From positions 5,518,001 to 5,582,000 of the forward strand of contig JAKZAN010000007.1 of the NCBI GenBank assembly GCA_023053545.1: 64,000 bases of DNA, written 5' to 3'. The translations under genes were made by a program, and so were the position numbers. Source of the stretch: Lepidurus packardi. Its lineage: Eukaryota; Arthropoda; Branchiopoda; Notostraca; Triopsidae. Numbering within the stretch: position 1 is the stretch's first letter; each line of letters opens with the position of its first letter. The notes under the pieces were generated by a model. It did no database searches and was not told the origin of the DNA. It saw nothing but the letters and a program-made list of their open reading frames with translations. Positions 48,090 to 63,941 of the stretch are shown here, one piece after another.

Positions 48090-49560
48090 TCTTCCTACTT
48101 TAAGCAAAGCAACGTTTCAATCTGAGCTTATCTACGATGGTCGTTAAGGTGGTTTGATCGATATTCGTGCGTTGCCCTTCTAGCTTTTCCATTATTACAT
48201 TAGTTGCAGAATTAATTACTATTGTTTTTTATAAATTTTAATGGATTTAATTAGACTTTAAATATCTCAGTCAGCTATGACAATTATGCGCCAAGTAAAA
48301 TTTAAATCTTGAAAAACGCAAAGAAATCAAGTTTTTAAAATAACCCGCCAAAATGTGTATTGAATCGAAAACTACAACTAAATCGATATCGTTCACAACG
48401 CATTGTGACGCCATTTTGACTTGGGCATTTGGAAGGAGAAGCGCAAAGACGTTGTTTTGGTCTAGGAAGTCTGCGAATTTGGACCAACAATCACATGCTA
48501 AGAACCTCAAGTAATTAGTTGTTTTAAAAGTGAAATTACCAAAGAGTCAAGGCGTTACTCTTGAGGGTAAGATATTCTTAGGTAACTTGTGTTGTGAAAC
48601 GTACCTACTTACTTTACTTGTGGAAAGAAGAAAGTGTTTGGTTGTACCATAAGGAAACGCTGGGCTTATTCAGCAAGCTCATTCTTAGGTAGATTTTAGG
48701 TTTCAGGATAACTACGTGTTTTATACCTCTGGCTTCATCTTGTCTAAAATCAGTGCCAAACTGAGTAAACTTCTTGTAAAGGTATTATGGGATTCTGGTT
48801 TGAAACTACCTTGCTGGAAGAAGCCAAGACTGGCTCGTGATGTTCTTATTGAAAACGGATCGCCGATGCTCTTTTCATAATTTGGTAAAAAGAATACGTT
48901 GAGAAAAATTGTTAGGACGAATAAACGCTATTTATCTTTTTTTTCTATCAGTAAAACAAAAGATCTAGAGGGATGCAATCCTAGCTACAAAAATCTTTGT
49001 ATTAAACAGTGCGATCCTAGCTTAGGACTATTATCGGTTGAGAAGAGAAAAGACGAAAGAAACAAGAATTATCTATTTAATTGGTACGTCTTAAAAGTGC
49101 TGGGTTGCAATCTTGTAAGAATAGTCAGTAACCGTAGGCGATAAAACGCTGCGGAAGATAAACTTAAGAAAACACCAGTTTTCAATGTCGTCAGGTGCAT
49201 TCTGGAGAACTGACTGTGCCCTCACAAATTGACAACTTCATGTGCTGATTTTGTGAAGGAAATACGAGATACTGTGTGTATTTCCGATAAAATGTTCATT
49301 AGTTTAATATCCACAGCTGGTTAAAAAAACTCGTTTCTAAAGACTTGCGTAGTCCAAAAGCTAGGAGAAGTAATTTTTCGTAGTATGATTTACTGGATTT
49401 GGTTCATAGACCTCATGGACCTACTGGGGACTATTGTCCCAACTCCACTTTTTTGCTAACTAATCTATCCTTGGTTCATTACTACAGTTATAATTACAAC
49501 GCGAGCTAGAAACCAAGAGCTTATGTTGAATTCTGCGGCCCATCCACCTAAACAGTCGCC
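48090..49560. other. Divergent intergenic region between dynein-like gene and RBM12
   Basis: About 1.5 kb between start codons of two divergent genes. An ATG at 48192-48190 opens a 26-codon frame that stops just before and out of frame with the dynein-like start; it may be an upstream ORF or a sign of a small indel. A YY1-like word (CGCCATTTTG) lies near 48411. The weak frames at 48271-48510 (-) and 48899-49144 (+) have no recognisable motif. Confidence 0.45.
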
Positions 49561-52262
49561 ATGAGTGTAATAATACGTTTGCAAAACTTGGCTTGGTCCG
49601 CCACTGCGGTCGATATTCGCCACTTTTTTCGCGGTCTCTCGATCCCAGAAGGAGGGGTCCATATTGTCGGAGGCGAGTTTGGAGATGCCTTCATCGCCTT
49701 CAGGTATAGCAACCACGCTTCTAACTTCCTGTTAATCTCTCTCTTCTCCTTATTTTTTATTTCGTAATTACGAACTTCAGCGTACATGTAACGTTAGGTT
49801 GGGTGACGCAACGACTTTTTACAATCATTCTTTCCTCCTTAATTTATTATAGTACCGATGAAGATGCTCGCCAAGCTATGTCTATGAACGGCTCTTCGCT
49901 AAAAGGTTCTCCCGTCAAGTTACTACTTAGTTCCCGCAATGAAATGCAGAAAGTTATTGATCAGGCTAAGCAGCAATCTATAGCCATGCAAAATATCCCA
50001 CAACCCAACCTAGCACCTCGGTTGAGCCCAGGAGGCCAGCCCAGAGGACCCTATTCGATGGGAGGAGGGGGGCCAAATGCGGGCTTTGGGAACGCGCCTA
50101 TGGGAGGAAATTATGGTCCAGGCAGTGGCCCTATGTTTCACCCTAATATGCCAGGGAACATGCCAAACATTCGAGGACCACAACAAGGCCTACTTCATCC
50201 CCCGGGTCCAGGAATGGCAGGCCAACATGGTCAACAAGGTCCAGGCAACTTTTACCCGGGCATGGACAACCCTTCAGCGCAAGATCACGTGGGAGGAGGA
50301 GGTATGATGAGGCGGGATGGAAGAGGTGCGGGAGCAGGCCGAGACCGCGACCGAGATGACAAGGATCGCCACAGGGATCATCGTCGTGGTGGTCGAGACG
50401 GGGGTCCAAGTAGACACCGTAGCAGATCGCGAAGTAGAGAACGCGAGCGTCCGCGACATCGCAGTCCATCGCCCGACCGACGAAGTGGGCGTGGTGGAAG
50501 ACCGTCCCAAGAAGGACGTCCCAAAGAAAGTCCTGGACCCATGATAGATCACGGGGGTATGGGTTCGCGTATCCAGCTACCTGACGGATTGCGTTTGAGC
50601 GACAACGTGCTGGAAAACCTGGGAAGGGGCGGGCTTCTTCCGTTGCCTGCTGGATCGGGGAACAATGGGTCGTTTGTTCCAGGAGGAGGTGGTGGAAGAG
50701 GCTTCGACGAGGAACAGTTTCATGGAGGAAGAGACGGGGAAGAGCGTATGTTTAGCCGCAATAGCGGGCCTGATGTGGATGAGTTTGAGTTGATGAGACG
50801 CCAACGGCGAGGCGAAGACTTCCCGGAGCCCGACACGTCGGTTCAGATTCGTATGTTGCATAACGATATCTCGTACAAGGATGTTCGCGAGTTCTTTCGA
50901 GGCATTCTAATTCCTAACTCAGGTATCAAGATGATTAACAATATCGATGGCTTTCGGTTCGGCATTGCGTACGTTAAATTTACGCGGGAGCAAGACAAAC
51001 AACGTGCTTTATTAAAGAACGGAGAACGACACCGTGGTCACGTTGTCAATGTTTATCACGTCCCGGATTTCGTGTTTGACCACGCAATAAATTCCTTCAT
51101 GCCGTCGCAGAGCGTGGACATGCCCATGTTCCGAGATTCGTGCGTCGCCGTCCGCGATGTGACACTTGACATGCAACCCCAAGACATCGGGCACGCTTTG
51201 CGTTTCCTCGCCGTTGATGATATCGTTATCGATCGCACTGTGGCCAAGGACCAAGGAAGGCAATGGGGCATAGCGTATGTACGTTTAACATCGCGACACG
51301 ATGCCAACGCGCTCATCCGCGAATGTAGAAAGGGCTTGTGTATCTTTGATCAAACTTTGCCGATAGCGTTCGTTCCGCTCGATGAAATGGAAAAAGCCAA
51401 ACAGGCAAACTTGAATATGGAAATGATGCGCAGCGGTCAGGAAATGCCACCACGCCCACGTGATGGGCCGCCCATGGCGTCACCGCAGAGATCCCCGGCA
51501 GAAATGCGCCGAGAAGGCGGGCCCTGGATGGGCCCACCTACTGATGTGCTATCCAGTTTCGTGCTCATGAAGGGATTGTTGCCCGTGGTCGGGGAACGAG
51601 ATGTCTACGACTTCTTCTCGGATGTGGGGGTGGTTCCGTTGAAAGTACAAGTTCTAATGGACCATAACCGTCTGCCCGTTGGCGACGCCATTTGTGAATT
51701 TGCTAACATGGATGACGCCCATCGAGCGCTTAGTAAAAACGGCAATTTTATGGGAAGTAAAGCGGTCCATGTTCGGACTCTCTCGATTGAGGAAGCGAGT
51801 GATATTCTGGGCATATCGCTTCCCAATCCTGGACCTCCTCGTAGGCCGTCGTTCAACGGGTTCGGGGAAGAGGAAGGACCACGAATGAATGGTGGCGGCG
51901 GAGGACCGCCTCCTCATGCGCGAGATCAGTTTTTTGGTCCCAACAATGGTGCTCCGCGGCCCCAACGAGGGCCGCCCGGAGGCGGAGGTGGAGATTTGCC
52001 ACCTGTAGATGGCTTTGGAAGACCAGGTTGCGTACTGGCAATTACAAACGTGCCCTATAAGGCCGGCATCAAGGAGATTTTACAATTCTTCGATGGCTTT
52101 GACATTACCAAGGAATGTGTTTTGAGAAGGTATAATGAAACGGGACAGCCCACGGGGGACGCTCGTATTGCGTTTTCAGCGCCTGAACAGGCTGAACGAG
52201 CTTTTCATGTCTTGGAAAATGCCACGATTTGGGGAAGGACCATTAAGATGATGCTACTGTAA
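49561..52262 (+). CDS. RBM12: RBM12-type multi-RRM RNA-binding protein
   Basis: Two exons, 49561-49703 and 49853-52262, close in phase to 850 aa. The N-terminus matches RBM12: the first RRM starts VIIRLQNL and contains DIRHFF, then SIPEGGVHIVGGEFGDAFIAF, with the intron inside this domain. After it come Gly/Pro/Met-rich sequence and an Arg/Asp/Ser-rich stretch (about residues 195-255). RRM-like folds follow at VQIRMLHNDISYKDVREFF, CVAVRDVTLDMQPQDIG, SSFVLMKGLLPVVGERDVYDFF and a C-terminal CVLAITNVPYKAGIKEIL that runs to the last residues. RBM12 is a nuclear RNA-binding protein whose detailed role is poorly defined. The start is supported by its conserved distance to RRM1. Confidence 0.93.
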
Positions 52263-52392
52263 AAGATTGGGAATGTAAGCGATGAAAAATGATATCACAA
52301 TGTTTTTTTTTTTCCGGAGGACGTTAACATTTGTTCTGGAATAAGCTAAAGCTAACATTACTTTTTTCCTATGTTATGACTCGGTTGTCGAC

Positions 52393-52398
52393 AATAAA
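52393..52398 (+). terminator. Poly(A) signal of RBM12
   Basis: AATAAATAAAA about 130 nt after the RBM12 stop codon. The convergent SPG7 stop is at 52533, so the two 3' UTRs are probably packed into about 270 bp. Confidence 0.6.
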
Positions 52399-52532
52399 TA
52401 AAAAAAGAAACCCAGTCAAAATCAATCAGTTCTAAGGAAGGGAACTATTTTAAGCAAAACGACGATGTTTGGGGGTCTTCGCTAAACGTGTTTTGTATAC
52501 AGGACACTAAAAAGTTGCTCACAATTTACAGT

Positions 52533-55444
<2,912 letters not shown>

Positions 55445-55868
55445 TACAGTTAGAAAATTTTCATCACGTGTCGTAATGTTTGTTATCCTCTTCTCCTTGT
55501 TCGCAAATGTTACGGATTATTTTTGAATGCAGCTTAAGCGTTTAAAAACAAATCAGTTGACCCTGACCGAATACTGCCGTACTTGGAATATGGGACCGGA
55601 GGGTTTTGGAGTGCGCCTTCGCTTTCGCGCCAATTTCATTCCACCTTTCTCAGTTCTGTGTCTTCTTGTGCCTCGTGCGGCTTAAATACTTCGATAGATA
55701 GTTAAGAAAAGAAGTTTTGTATTTCATTACCGAAGCATAATTTTAGTCGTCAGACTCTTTACTACATGGTAAGTTCCTGAAATCACTTTTAAAATTAGAC
55801 GAAGCCCAAAGAGCAGATCAACAAATATCGTTTTTCTTTTTGCTCCACCTTAAGATAACAGACACAGG
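55445..55868. promoter_or_regulatory. Bidirectional promoter region SPG7 / ANKRD11-12
   Basis: Only 424 bp separate the two divergent start codons. An E2F-like TTTCGCGC at 55623-55630, directly followed by a CCAAT-type word (CGCCAAT), lies near the middle. A donor-like ATGGTAAGTT near 55766 and an acceptor-like ACACAG just before the ANKRD start suggest a 5'-UTR intron of about 100 nt for the plus-strand gene. Both inferences rest on motif matches only. Confidence 0.5.
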
Positions 55869-58800
55869 ATGGAAAGCGCGGGATTTTCGTCCGTTGGTTC
55901 ACAAATAGAAATGGGAAAGCAACTAACAGAACGTCAGCAAATGGCCCTGCTTCTACAGTTGTCGTCAGAAAGCCCAAGTGCGAAATCAGAAAAGGAAGCT
56001 GCTAAGAAGAATGTGAGCATTTCAGGCTCACCGTCAACTCCGAAGAGTTTACTTCGTCGCAACCAACGAGGCGAAACACCCCTTCACGTAGCTGCAATCA
56101 GAGGCGATCATAAGCGAATTAAGTACCTTCTGGGCGATGGAGCTCCTGTTGATGCAACAGATTTCGCTGGCTGGACTCCACTGCATGAGGCAGCCAACAG
56201 AGGCCATTTTGAAGCCTGCAGAGTTCTCTTACAGAGTGGGGCGAACTCGAACGCACTTGGATTGGACAATTATACCCCTCTTCATGACGCCTGCGTAAAT
56301 GGGCATTTTCCGATTGTCCATCTACTGTTACAGCATGGAGCCGATCCAAAATTACCCAATCTCCAAGGCAAAACCCCGATCGATGTTGCTGGAACGCCGG
56401 TTATTTACAGAATTTTAACCGAGTTCAAACTAGAAACAGATCTTGGTCCTATACCGTCGTCCAAAGAGAGGTATAATAGCCATTTTTATCCAATTCGGCC
56501 ATATTTAAATCTCGTCTCTCTTTCCACTTCATTCAGTGTTAAATCGTCCGGTTCCAAAACCAGTGTTCAGTGGATAGAAGATATCGGCTTATGGACTCCT
56601 CCTTCGCAAAAAAGCACGCCCAATCGGCCTAAGGTCAGCAGTTTATTACGTCGAGGTTTAGCTGAATCTTGGGCAGGTTCAGACCATAATTATGGCAAAT
56701 TGGACCCCAGTTTAGAAGGTGTCAGTGTTTTACCCTTAACACCTGAAAGTATGCATGGAAAAGGCCGAAGTAGAATGGATAATTATACAAGTGACTCGGA
56801 TAGTGAAAATATCGGTAAGTCTTTCGAATTGTCTCACTTTAATTCTCGAATGCGATAAAAGGTGTGTTATTTTTATGAAACCCGCTTTTGTTGTTGATTT
56901 CGAGCTTGAATGTGCCCGCGCTTTCTGTCGTTCGTGAACGGAAATACCAATCCGCGGGTTATGGTTTTCCCCAAGGACGCTCCTTTCTAACGTATGCATG
57001 TCGGTTTCCCATAACTCGTTTCTCCCCTGTCCCCTCCTTTCCGTCTCCTGTTTTTGCGCTTGGTGCTCTGCTCCGCCGACATACACATTTACCGTACTAT
57101 TTACGATTTGTTTTGGAGTAGTTGCCTACAGCTTGGGTCCGCAGAAATAACGTGTGAGCACTGGGCTTTTTAATCATGTATTGTAAAATGGTTTAGCATC
57201 GGTAAACCTAAGGTATGCAATCCTGTTAATTAAGCTAACTAAGGTTTCGTTTTGGTTTTGCATCTTGGAATCACTTGTGTCAGTACAGAAAGCTTTGGTA
57301 ACCTTTTCTTTATCTGGCATTCCGATGTCTTAGACCTTAATCATACTAACGCATTCTAATTGTGTGATGAATTCGAATACGCTTGAGTATTGCCTTGTTT
57401 TGTTAGAAAATAGCGACCGTTTCAAGGTAAAAGATCGACCCCTTTCTAGCATTCCCTTGAATCAGACGGACAGATGGTTTATATATGACCTTCAAAATCA
57501 TAGTTTCTCTCGTCGACTCGTCTTGTCTGTAGGCTTTGCTTTTTCTCACACTTTATGTATTTGATTAAATCTTACAATCTGCAATAAATCATTCAGAACG
57601 ACAACTCAAACTTTTGGAACTATTGTAAAATTAGTCCGGTGACATTTGGAATCCTAAAGTTTTTTTTTTGTTTTGTTTTTACAGATTACGTGTACCAGGT
57701 TCCAAGCTACGTCCCGAGAACTTCCAAGAAAAGCTTACTCCAGGAGAATAACGCCCTGGAGCCACCATTTCCAGGTGTGTAGCAAACATATTTCTGATTC
57801 TACTAAATTTTCCCAAAAGGTACAGTACTTTCGTAAGCTCATGTGGCGTAATGGCCGATAGGGAATGAGGTGAGGAGAAAGAGATGGGGGTTTGCGGGTG
57901 AATGACCAGTCATTGATTGACCATGTTTATTTTTTATTACATGCACATGGTCTGGTTTTCCTGCTTTTTCGTGTTGAAACTACTTTTTTTCATGAAATGG
58001 GTGATCAGATTTCGAGTTTACTTTTTGCCTAGAGTGTGTTGCACTTGTTATTGATCGTATTTTGTACGCCGCCCTGACCTACAATGTGGGGAAAAAAACA
58101 AGTAAAGACTACACATGCAACAGCCACATTTACGCGAAAGTCGAAGTTTTTTTGGGTTTTTTCAACCCGAAGTTCCGGCTCTTTCTGCCCGTTTCATCAC
58201 ATATTTGCAAAAGTGTTCCATAGCACGGAATATTTTTTTTAATTCTTTTCAACTGTACCTTCGTTTAGGTACGTGTCAAATGTTTAATCGCATGATCTTA
58301 TCGCTACGCGACGAAGCTTATGAAAAGGTTCTCTTTTGTTTAGCATTCTATACATTTCAGTGATATTTTAAGGAATATTTCGGTTCAGGTTCAGAAAGAA
58401 AGGCTCTATGTGTTGCCGTGGCCGCGTCTTTTTTGTTTCTAACACCGTTTCCAGTGGCTGGTTGCCCAGGGTTTTTTGTAAAATCTTAGAATGGCTCCCA
58501 ACCTTTTCGCAATTTGATGTGTTCTCGTTCTAATTCCTATTTCCGTGATTTAGGTAAGCAGAAGCCCATTGACGAATCGCATTCAAACCAGCAGGTATTG
58601 AACCACTCGAACAAGTAAACAAAAAATCTTTTCTGACATGCATGGGAATACTGTGAACCTTTAGCGTGACTAAAAATGTATTGTAGGAAACCGTCTGATA
58701 ATTCCATGGACAACAAAGATGCTGTCATTGCGGACAACAGCCCCGACGGAAAAGGCAAGGATGCCAGTAGCAAAGTCGACGAGCCGGGTGAAGGAGAACT

Positions 58801-60620
58801 GCTGAAAGCGGAGAAAAACGACAACAAAGAAGAAAGTGGAGTAAAGCGACCCGCGGATCAGCTGGCTGAGGAAGAACCCGAAGAAGACGGAAGACGGAAA
58901 AGAAAAAAGGAGGACGCCAAGGAAGCTGTCAAAACAAACAATGGCAGTAGTACCCGTACGGGTAAAGGCAACTCGAAAACCAAGCAGAATAAGCAAGCCA
59001 ACTCCAATTCGACTGCAAGTACTAGTACGATTGACCGCAAGTCGCCCAGCACTGTCGACGTAAACAAAAGTGCAACAACGCAACCTTCTACTGCGTTGTT
59101 GAGTCCTAAGCGACCTTTAGAAGACAGTGATGAGGACAGTAAAAAGAGTTCTGACAGTAATCACTCCACGTCATCCCAAGTCGGGCCTAAAGTACCCCCT
59201 CTGAAGATCGTGCTCAATGTAGAGCACGAAACAGGCATGAAGAGCGGCAAAAGTGGCGGAGGAAGATTACCGTACGTTGTAAGTTCAGAAGAAAAGGAGA
59301 AAGCAGAAGCAGGCCAGGTTGTTCCCCATAGTGGAGCCAAAGACACCATGGAAACCAAAACGGTGAATTGCACCGAGAACACGAGCAGTAACGACAGCAC
59401 TGCCAGTGGCATAAGCGATAAGCAAATTGGAGGAAGAGTAACGCGTAGTTCTCAGCGAGCAGCTGCTTCACTGGCTTCCCAGTCTCCCTCACCTACTCCC
59501 AACAATTCAAATACTCCCCCTCCCTTATCAGCACAGCCTGAGAGCGAGGCGAATGATTCAAAAGAACGAAGTAACTCACCCAAGGCCACAGAAGGTGTGA
59601 CGCCTAAAGATGGAACGTGTACTGCCTCCAAAACTGAAGAAGATGCGAATATGAAAGCCAGTGGGACAACGAGTCTTGGGAACAACGCCAGTACCCAACC
59701 TGCGTCACATTCTGTGGTAGATGTCCATCCGAGGAAACGGAAACTTCGGCCCCGAGAAACTGAAACAGTCAACGAAAGCCTCCCCATGCAAGCCCCAGCG
59801 CCGCCAGAGCCATCACCAGCCACTAACTGCTATGAAATGTACCTCCATATTCGCCGTCAGGTAGTTTGCCTAATTATTAGCTTGCTTAGATGTTCTAATT
59901 TGTTTTCGTTTGCTTCTGTAGATCGATCGACGCCGGAAAAACCTGTTTCCTATACAACCCAAGCCTCCACAAGGGTTCAAGGACTACTTGATGAATCGCT
60001 GTACGTACGTTTTGGCAGGAAACTCTGCCTCGAGACTCTCCGTACCGATGATGTCCCCCCCACCTTCATTGCCATCGTCTATGCGGGATTTGTTTACAGA
60101 GCAAGAAAAGGAACGTTATAAGTTACGGATGCAGCATTTGATTGAAAAGGAAAAGCTGGTGTTGTCGGTGGAACAAGAAATTTTAAGGGTACATGGAAGG
60201 GCAGCTAGGGCGTTGGCTAACCAGGCCCTACCCTTTTCCGTTTGCACGCTGCTTAGGGATGAAGAAGTGTATTCTGCCATAACACCCGAGCAAGAAGAAA
60301 AAGATCGCAACCCCAGGTCACGTTATAATGGGCGCTTGTTCCTGTCCTGGTTGCAAGACGTGGATGATAAATGGGAAAAAATCAAGGTACGTTAGATTGT
60401 GTCTGCTACCGAGAAAGTTCTGACTGTTGAAATTTCGTAGGAAGCTATGCTTTTAAGACATCACAATGAAGCAGAATCTTTACATGCGGTGCAGAAGATG
60501 GATTGGGAATGGAAGTTAAAAGAACTTTCTTTATGCGAGCCGCAAGTTAAACCTACGATAGACGATTTGCAAGTGCCCATGGTTCATGTGTCGGATGATT
60601 TTGATTTGTTACCAGCTTGA
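55869..60620 (+). CDS. ANKRD11: ANKRD11/ANKRD12-type ankyrin-repeat chromatin co-regulator
   Basis: Seven exons close in phase: 55869-56470, 56537-56814, 57685-57774, 58554-58614, 58687-59860, 59922-60386 and 60441-60620, for 949 aa. The N-terminus has the family lead-in LTERQQMALLLQL, then ankyrin repeats (about residues 62-185; RNQRGETPLHVAAIRGD, DFAGWTPLHEAANRGH, LDNYTPLHDACVNGH). A long Lys/Glu/Ser/Asn-rich middle follows. The C-terminus is strongly diagnostic: VPMMSPPPSLP, LIEKEKLVLSVEQEILRVHGRAAR, LSWLQDVDDKW and a final VPMVHVSDDFDLLPA. Vertebrate members exceed 2,000 aa and regulate histone acetylation and transcription; here the middle is much shorter. The single gene probably represents the ancestor of both vertebrate paralogues, so the symbol could equally be ANKRD12. 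Confidence 0.92.
56471..56536 (+). other. 66-nt frame-preserving intron in ANKRD gene
   Basis: The sequence GTATAAT...CATTCAG splits an AGT serine codon. It is a multiple of three without an in-frame stop, so its retention would add 22 residues and keep the frame. Standard splice signals and its low-complexity translation favour removal. Confidence 0.7.
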
Positions 60621-61213
60621 ATGACTTGAATGAGTGAATGGTTTTAAAATTTTTTGATTTTTTGAAGAAAGTTACATATATGTGTGCTTTTAGCGGAAAT
60701 ACTACATAAAAGATTTGTAATTGTAACACGCATGGCGTGATATACATGTGATAACCCAGCTCAACATCCTTGTTCGATTGGTTTCGTATTTTTAAGTGGC
60801 GCTGATGTCGTTCGTAGGTCTGTATTGTCGTGGGGAGTCATCTACGCATCCAATGCATCATACTTCCTCATAGGTGCCATCTTTCGGCTTGAATATTAAA
60901 TAAATAAAGTAATACGATGCCCCTGTTATCCGCCATGTTTCTCAGACTGTGTTGTGTGCCTCATGCCTTTGTTGTGACGCATAAAACTGTTTAACCGTTT
61001 CTTTTGTAGCGTTTTAGTTGTTTTTTACTTAACAAGAAGACGATTGGTATTTAATTGTTCCCCATGCGGTTCCCTGATAAGGGAAACCGCTCGTGCCACT
61101 CATCAAGAGTTTGTTGCAGCTGTGCTCCAACGCCAAACTCTTGTGTGTGGTTGCTTTTCCAGCAAGAAAGCTTCAAAACCCTTTGAAGCTTTCGAGGCTG
61201 CTTTCATGGAACT
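60621..61213 (+). other. Intergenic region with ANKRD poly(A) signals
   Basis: Tandem AATAAA signals at 60899-60904 and 60903-60908 fit the end of the ANKRD transcript. The CNOT1 start codon follows 305 nt later on the same strand, so its promoter should lie in between. No other gene is apparent. Confidence 0.6.
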
Positions 61214-63399
61214 ATGAACCTAGATCCCCTGTCTTGGGCCCTTTCACAGATCACCTGCTTGATCAGTAATCTCAGCAAGAAAAACTACACAACATCTACC
61301 AACGAAGTACTTCAGGTAAAAGTTCTTATATGCGATATTATAAACAAGCATTACATTTATTTCTCGATACCAACATTTTGACTGCGTTAAATTGTATAAG
61401 TAACGATCAGCAGTTATTTTCAATCGAGTAATTAATCTTCTTAATTGTGTATGTTACAGCTTGTGGGAACGTACGGGTCCCAAGCAGAAAGACATTTGTT
61501 GCGTTCTTTGTTTGTGGCTGTTGATCCAGGAGGCGAAGCAGCTCAAACTTCTGCAGCTGTGGGAGGCAAAGGAGGGGCTAGTAATAAAGACCGTGACAGG
61601 GACAAAGACCGCGAACATTTACAAATTCAGTGTTTAGGTCAGTGTTATTCAACATTATTGACTAAAAGTTCATTTGTGTCATCTGTGTGCTTTGCCGTGG
61701 ACAACTCCGTCAAACCTTGGTGCAAATCAGTGTCTCACGTGTTGCCCTATTTGGGTAAGGCCCTGCGCCTGAACCGAGTGCAAGAGGTCGTCTTGGGCTT
61801 CGCGTTGTTGCATTCCATTCAGACGGAAATTCAGGAGCAGTCATTGTTCTACCTGAAGCAGAAGTTACCAGACCTCATCAAATCGTACATTCAATCCGAA
61901 GACGCCTCGAGTCGAGTTGAAGGTGGCTTTCAAGACTCCAGTCCCGAAGTTTTACACTTGATTCTAAACAATCTTCTCACAAATCCGAATCTATTGGGTA
62001 ACTTCATGTCCTTTTTAAGTGCCCATTCTCAAATCCATTCATTTCTTTCTTCTTGAAGGTTTGGACGACTCCACTATTGAAGCTTTGCTGAGCAGTTTAC
62101 GCAAAGATTACAATCCGCAGTTAGTTCCAGTCATTTTAGCTCCATTGATTTATCCTAAGGGAATCGAAGATCTATTTCTTGACACCATGGCTCACGAAGG
62201 TGCAACCGTCCCCAAGAACATGGTTTGTTTATTTTACACTTTTTAACTTTGGCTGTGACAAAAAAGGTACTCATATTTTGTTATTGTTTTTTAAGTTGGA
62301 AAGTTCTTTGGGTGAGGTTATGGTCGAGATGGGCTACAGCTTTACGGGTTCGTTGGACGAATGTCGAAATCACCTTACAAACTTGGGCTTTGAAGAACTT
62401 ACAGCCGCCACTGTTGCTCGAGCGTTGGGTGTTATGATTCGCACCTATTCTAACCTTCCTGAAGGCGAATCTGTCAAAGACGTCAATGGTGAAAACATGC
62501 CTGGACCCACGACATGGAATATTGATTTGTGGGTTCAAGCCGTCACAGAAGTGTCTTCTAAACTTAATTGGAAAGAAGTTGTGTACGAATCCGACCATGC
62601 TGGATTTTTTGTCAAAGACAGGCAAGCTCTTAAAATGCTATTTGGAGCATGGGGATTAGGCTTGCAGGTACAAGGCACACGGCCAGAGAACTTTCCAGTA
62701 GAATTGATCTATAGACGATGGAAGAACAGCGAAGGACAAGTAAGTTACATTAATGAAGTTTCGATTCTTTCAATCGTTTATCGTAAGTTTAATCTGTAAC
62801 CTTTCTTTGCAGTTGTCCTTAATTTCAATGTGTTTGAAAAACCCGGACGTATTCTGTTTTGCCGATTACCCACATCATCAAGTAAACGTAGAAACACTGA
62901 AAGCTATACCCGATCTAGACAACAAAGAAGTAGCCACTTGGAAAAGCGTGGACTTGATGGAGGGCTTAGCACATTTAGCCGATTCTTGCCCATATAACCA
63001 AGTGCAAGAATTGCTCAAATTCCCAGTCCAGCATTGTCCAGATTTGCTGTTGCTAAGCTTGCTGCAAATTACTACGTATCCTTTGACTGGATTACGGAAA
63101 GACTTACTAACGAACCTCCTGCCCGTGTTTTTGGGTACACATCCGAATTCCGCCGTTGTCCTCCATCACACTTGGCATGCGCAGGTATGTGAAGAATAAA
63201 TAATCAAGAAAACGTACTTCCTATCATTAATTGAATAACTAATTATCTCCTATAATTAATGTATAGGGAGGAACTATAAAGCCGTTATTGATTGGAGTTA
63301 TGGCAGAATGGTATCTTCGCGGCGACTATGACCAGCAGCGCTTGTCTCGTATCTTGGACGTTGCCCAAGATTTGAAAGTAAAATCAGTATTCTTGAAAA

Positions 63400-63433
<34 letters not shown>

Positions 63434-63941
63434 ATTTAAGAAACGCTTTAAAAAAGTTGTTTTTCTAGGCGTTGTCTATGCTTCTCAACGCCCAACCGTT
63501 TCCTTTTGTCATCGATTTGGCATGCTTAGCTTCTCGCCGGGAGTATTTGAAGCTCGACAAATGGTTGAGCGACAAAATCCGCGAACATGGCGAACCCTTT
63601 GTTGTAGCCAGCATCAAATTCTTACAACGACGCTGCCCACAGTTGATAGGCAAGGAAGATAGTCTCAAAACAGCTCCCTTACCGCCTGAAACGTTGGCTG
63701 TCGTTCTGTCATGCTTACAGGCCTGTGCTGGGTAACTGATTGTGATGGCTTCTGAAATTTGTTCTATTTTAAAGATTTATTATGATTAAGGAACGTGTCC
63801 CAAGAAGTTTCAGAAACCATACTTACTATGGTAGCCAACTGCAATCTCCTGCTTACCAGATCGCGTCAACCTCCTCCTGGTGTGATGAAAGCTCATCGAA
63901 CTTTAGAATCAGCTTTCAATGCATCAGCTTTGAGTAACCAG
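61214..63941 (+). CDS. CNOT1: CNOT1, CCR4-NOT complex scaffold (5' part)
   Basis: Large scaffold on which the CCR4-NOT deadenylase assembles to shorten mRNA poly(A) tails. Eight exons are visible: 61214-61315, 61460-61997, 62059-62222, 62296-62739, 62813-63184, 63267-63377, 63469-63731 and 63791-63941. They give the first 715 codons, and the gene continues beyond the window. The start [13 protein letters not shown] matches the family N-terminus. Further landmarks are [102 protein letters not shown] and TILTMVANC. Residues near 45-75 are a less conserved Lys/Asp-rich insert. Introns are 61-144 nt. Confidence 0.95.
63405..63432 (+). repeat. 28-base A homopolymer in a CNOT1 intron
   Basis: An uninterrupted A run lies within the 91-nt intron 63378-63468, between the donor AAAGTAAAAT and the acceptor TTTTCTAG. 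Translating through it gives a spurious poly-lysine. It is probably a length-variable microsatellite. Confidence 0.85.

Noticed and set aside
48271..48510. 79-aa minus-strand frame with MASQCVVNDIDLVVVF, a possible separate small gene
   Set aside because: Lies in the divergent promoter region; no homology recognised and no supporting splice sites.
63378..63468. Poly-lysine coding segment in CNOT1
   Set aside because: It is an A homopolymer inside an intron with clear donor and acceptor; skipping it restores the conserved DLKALSMLLN junction.
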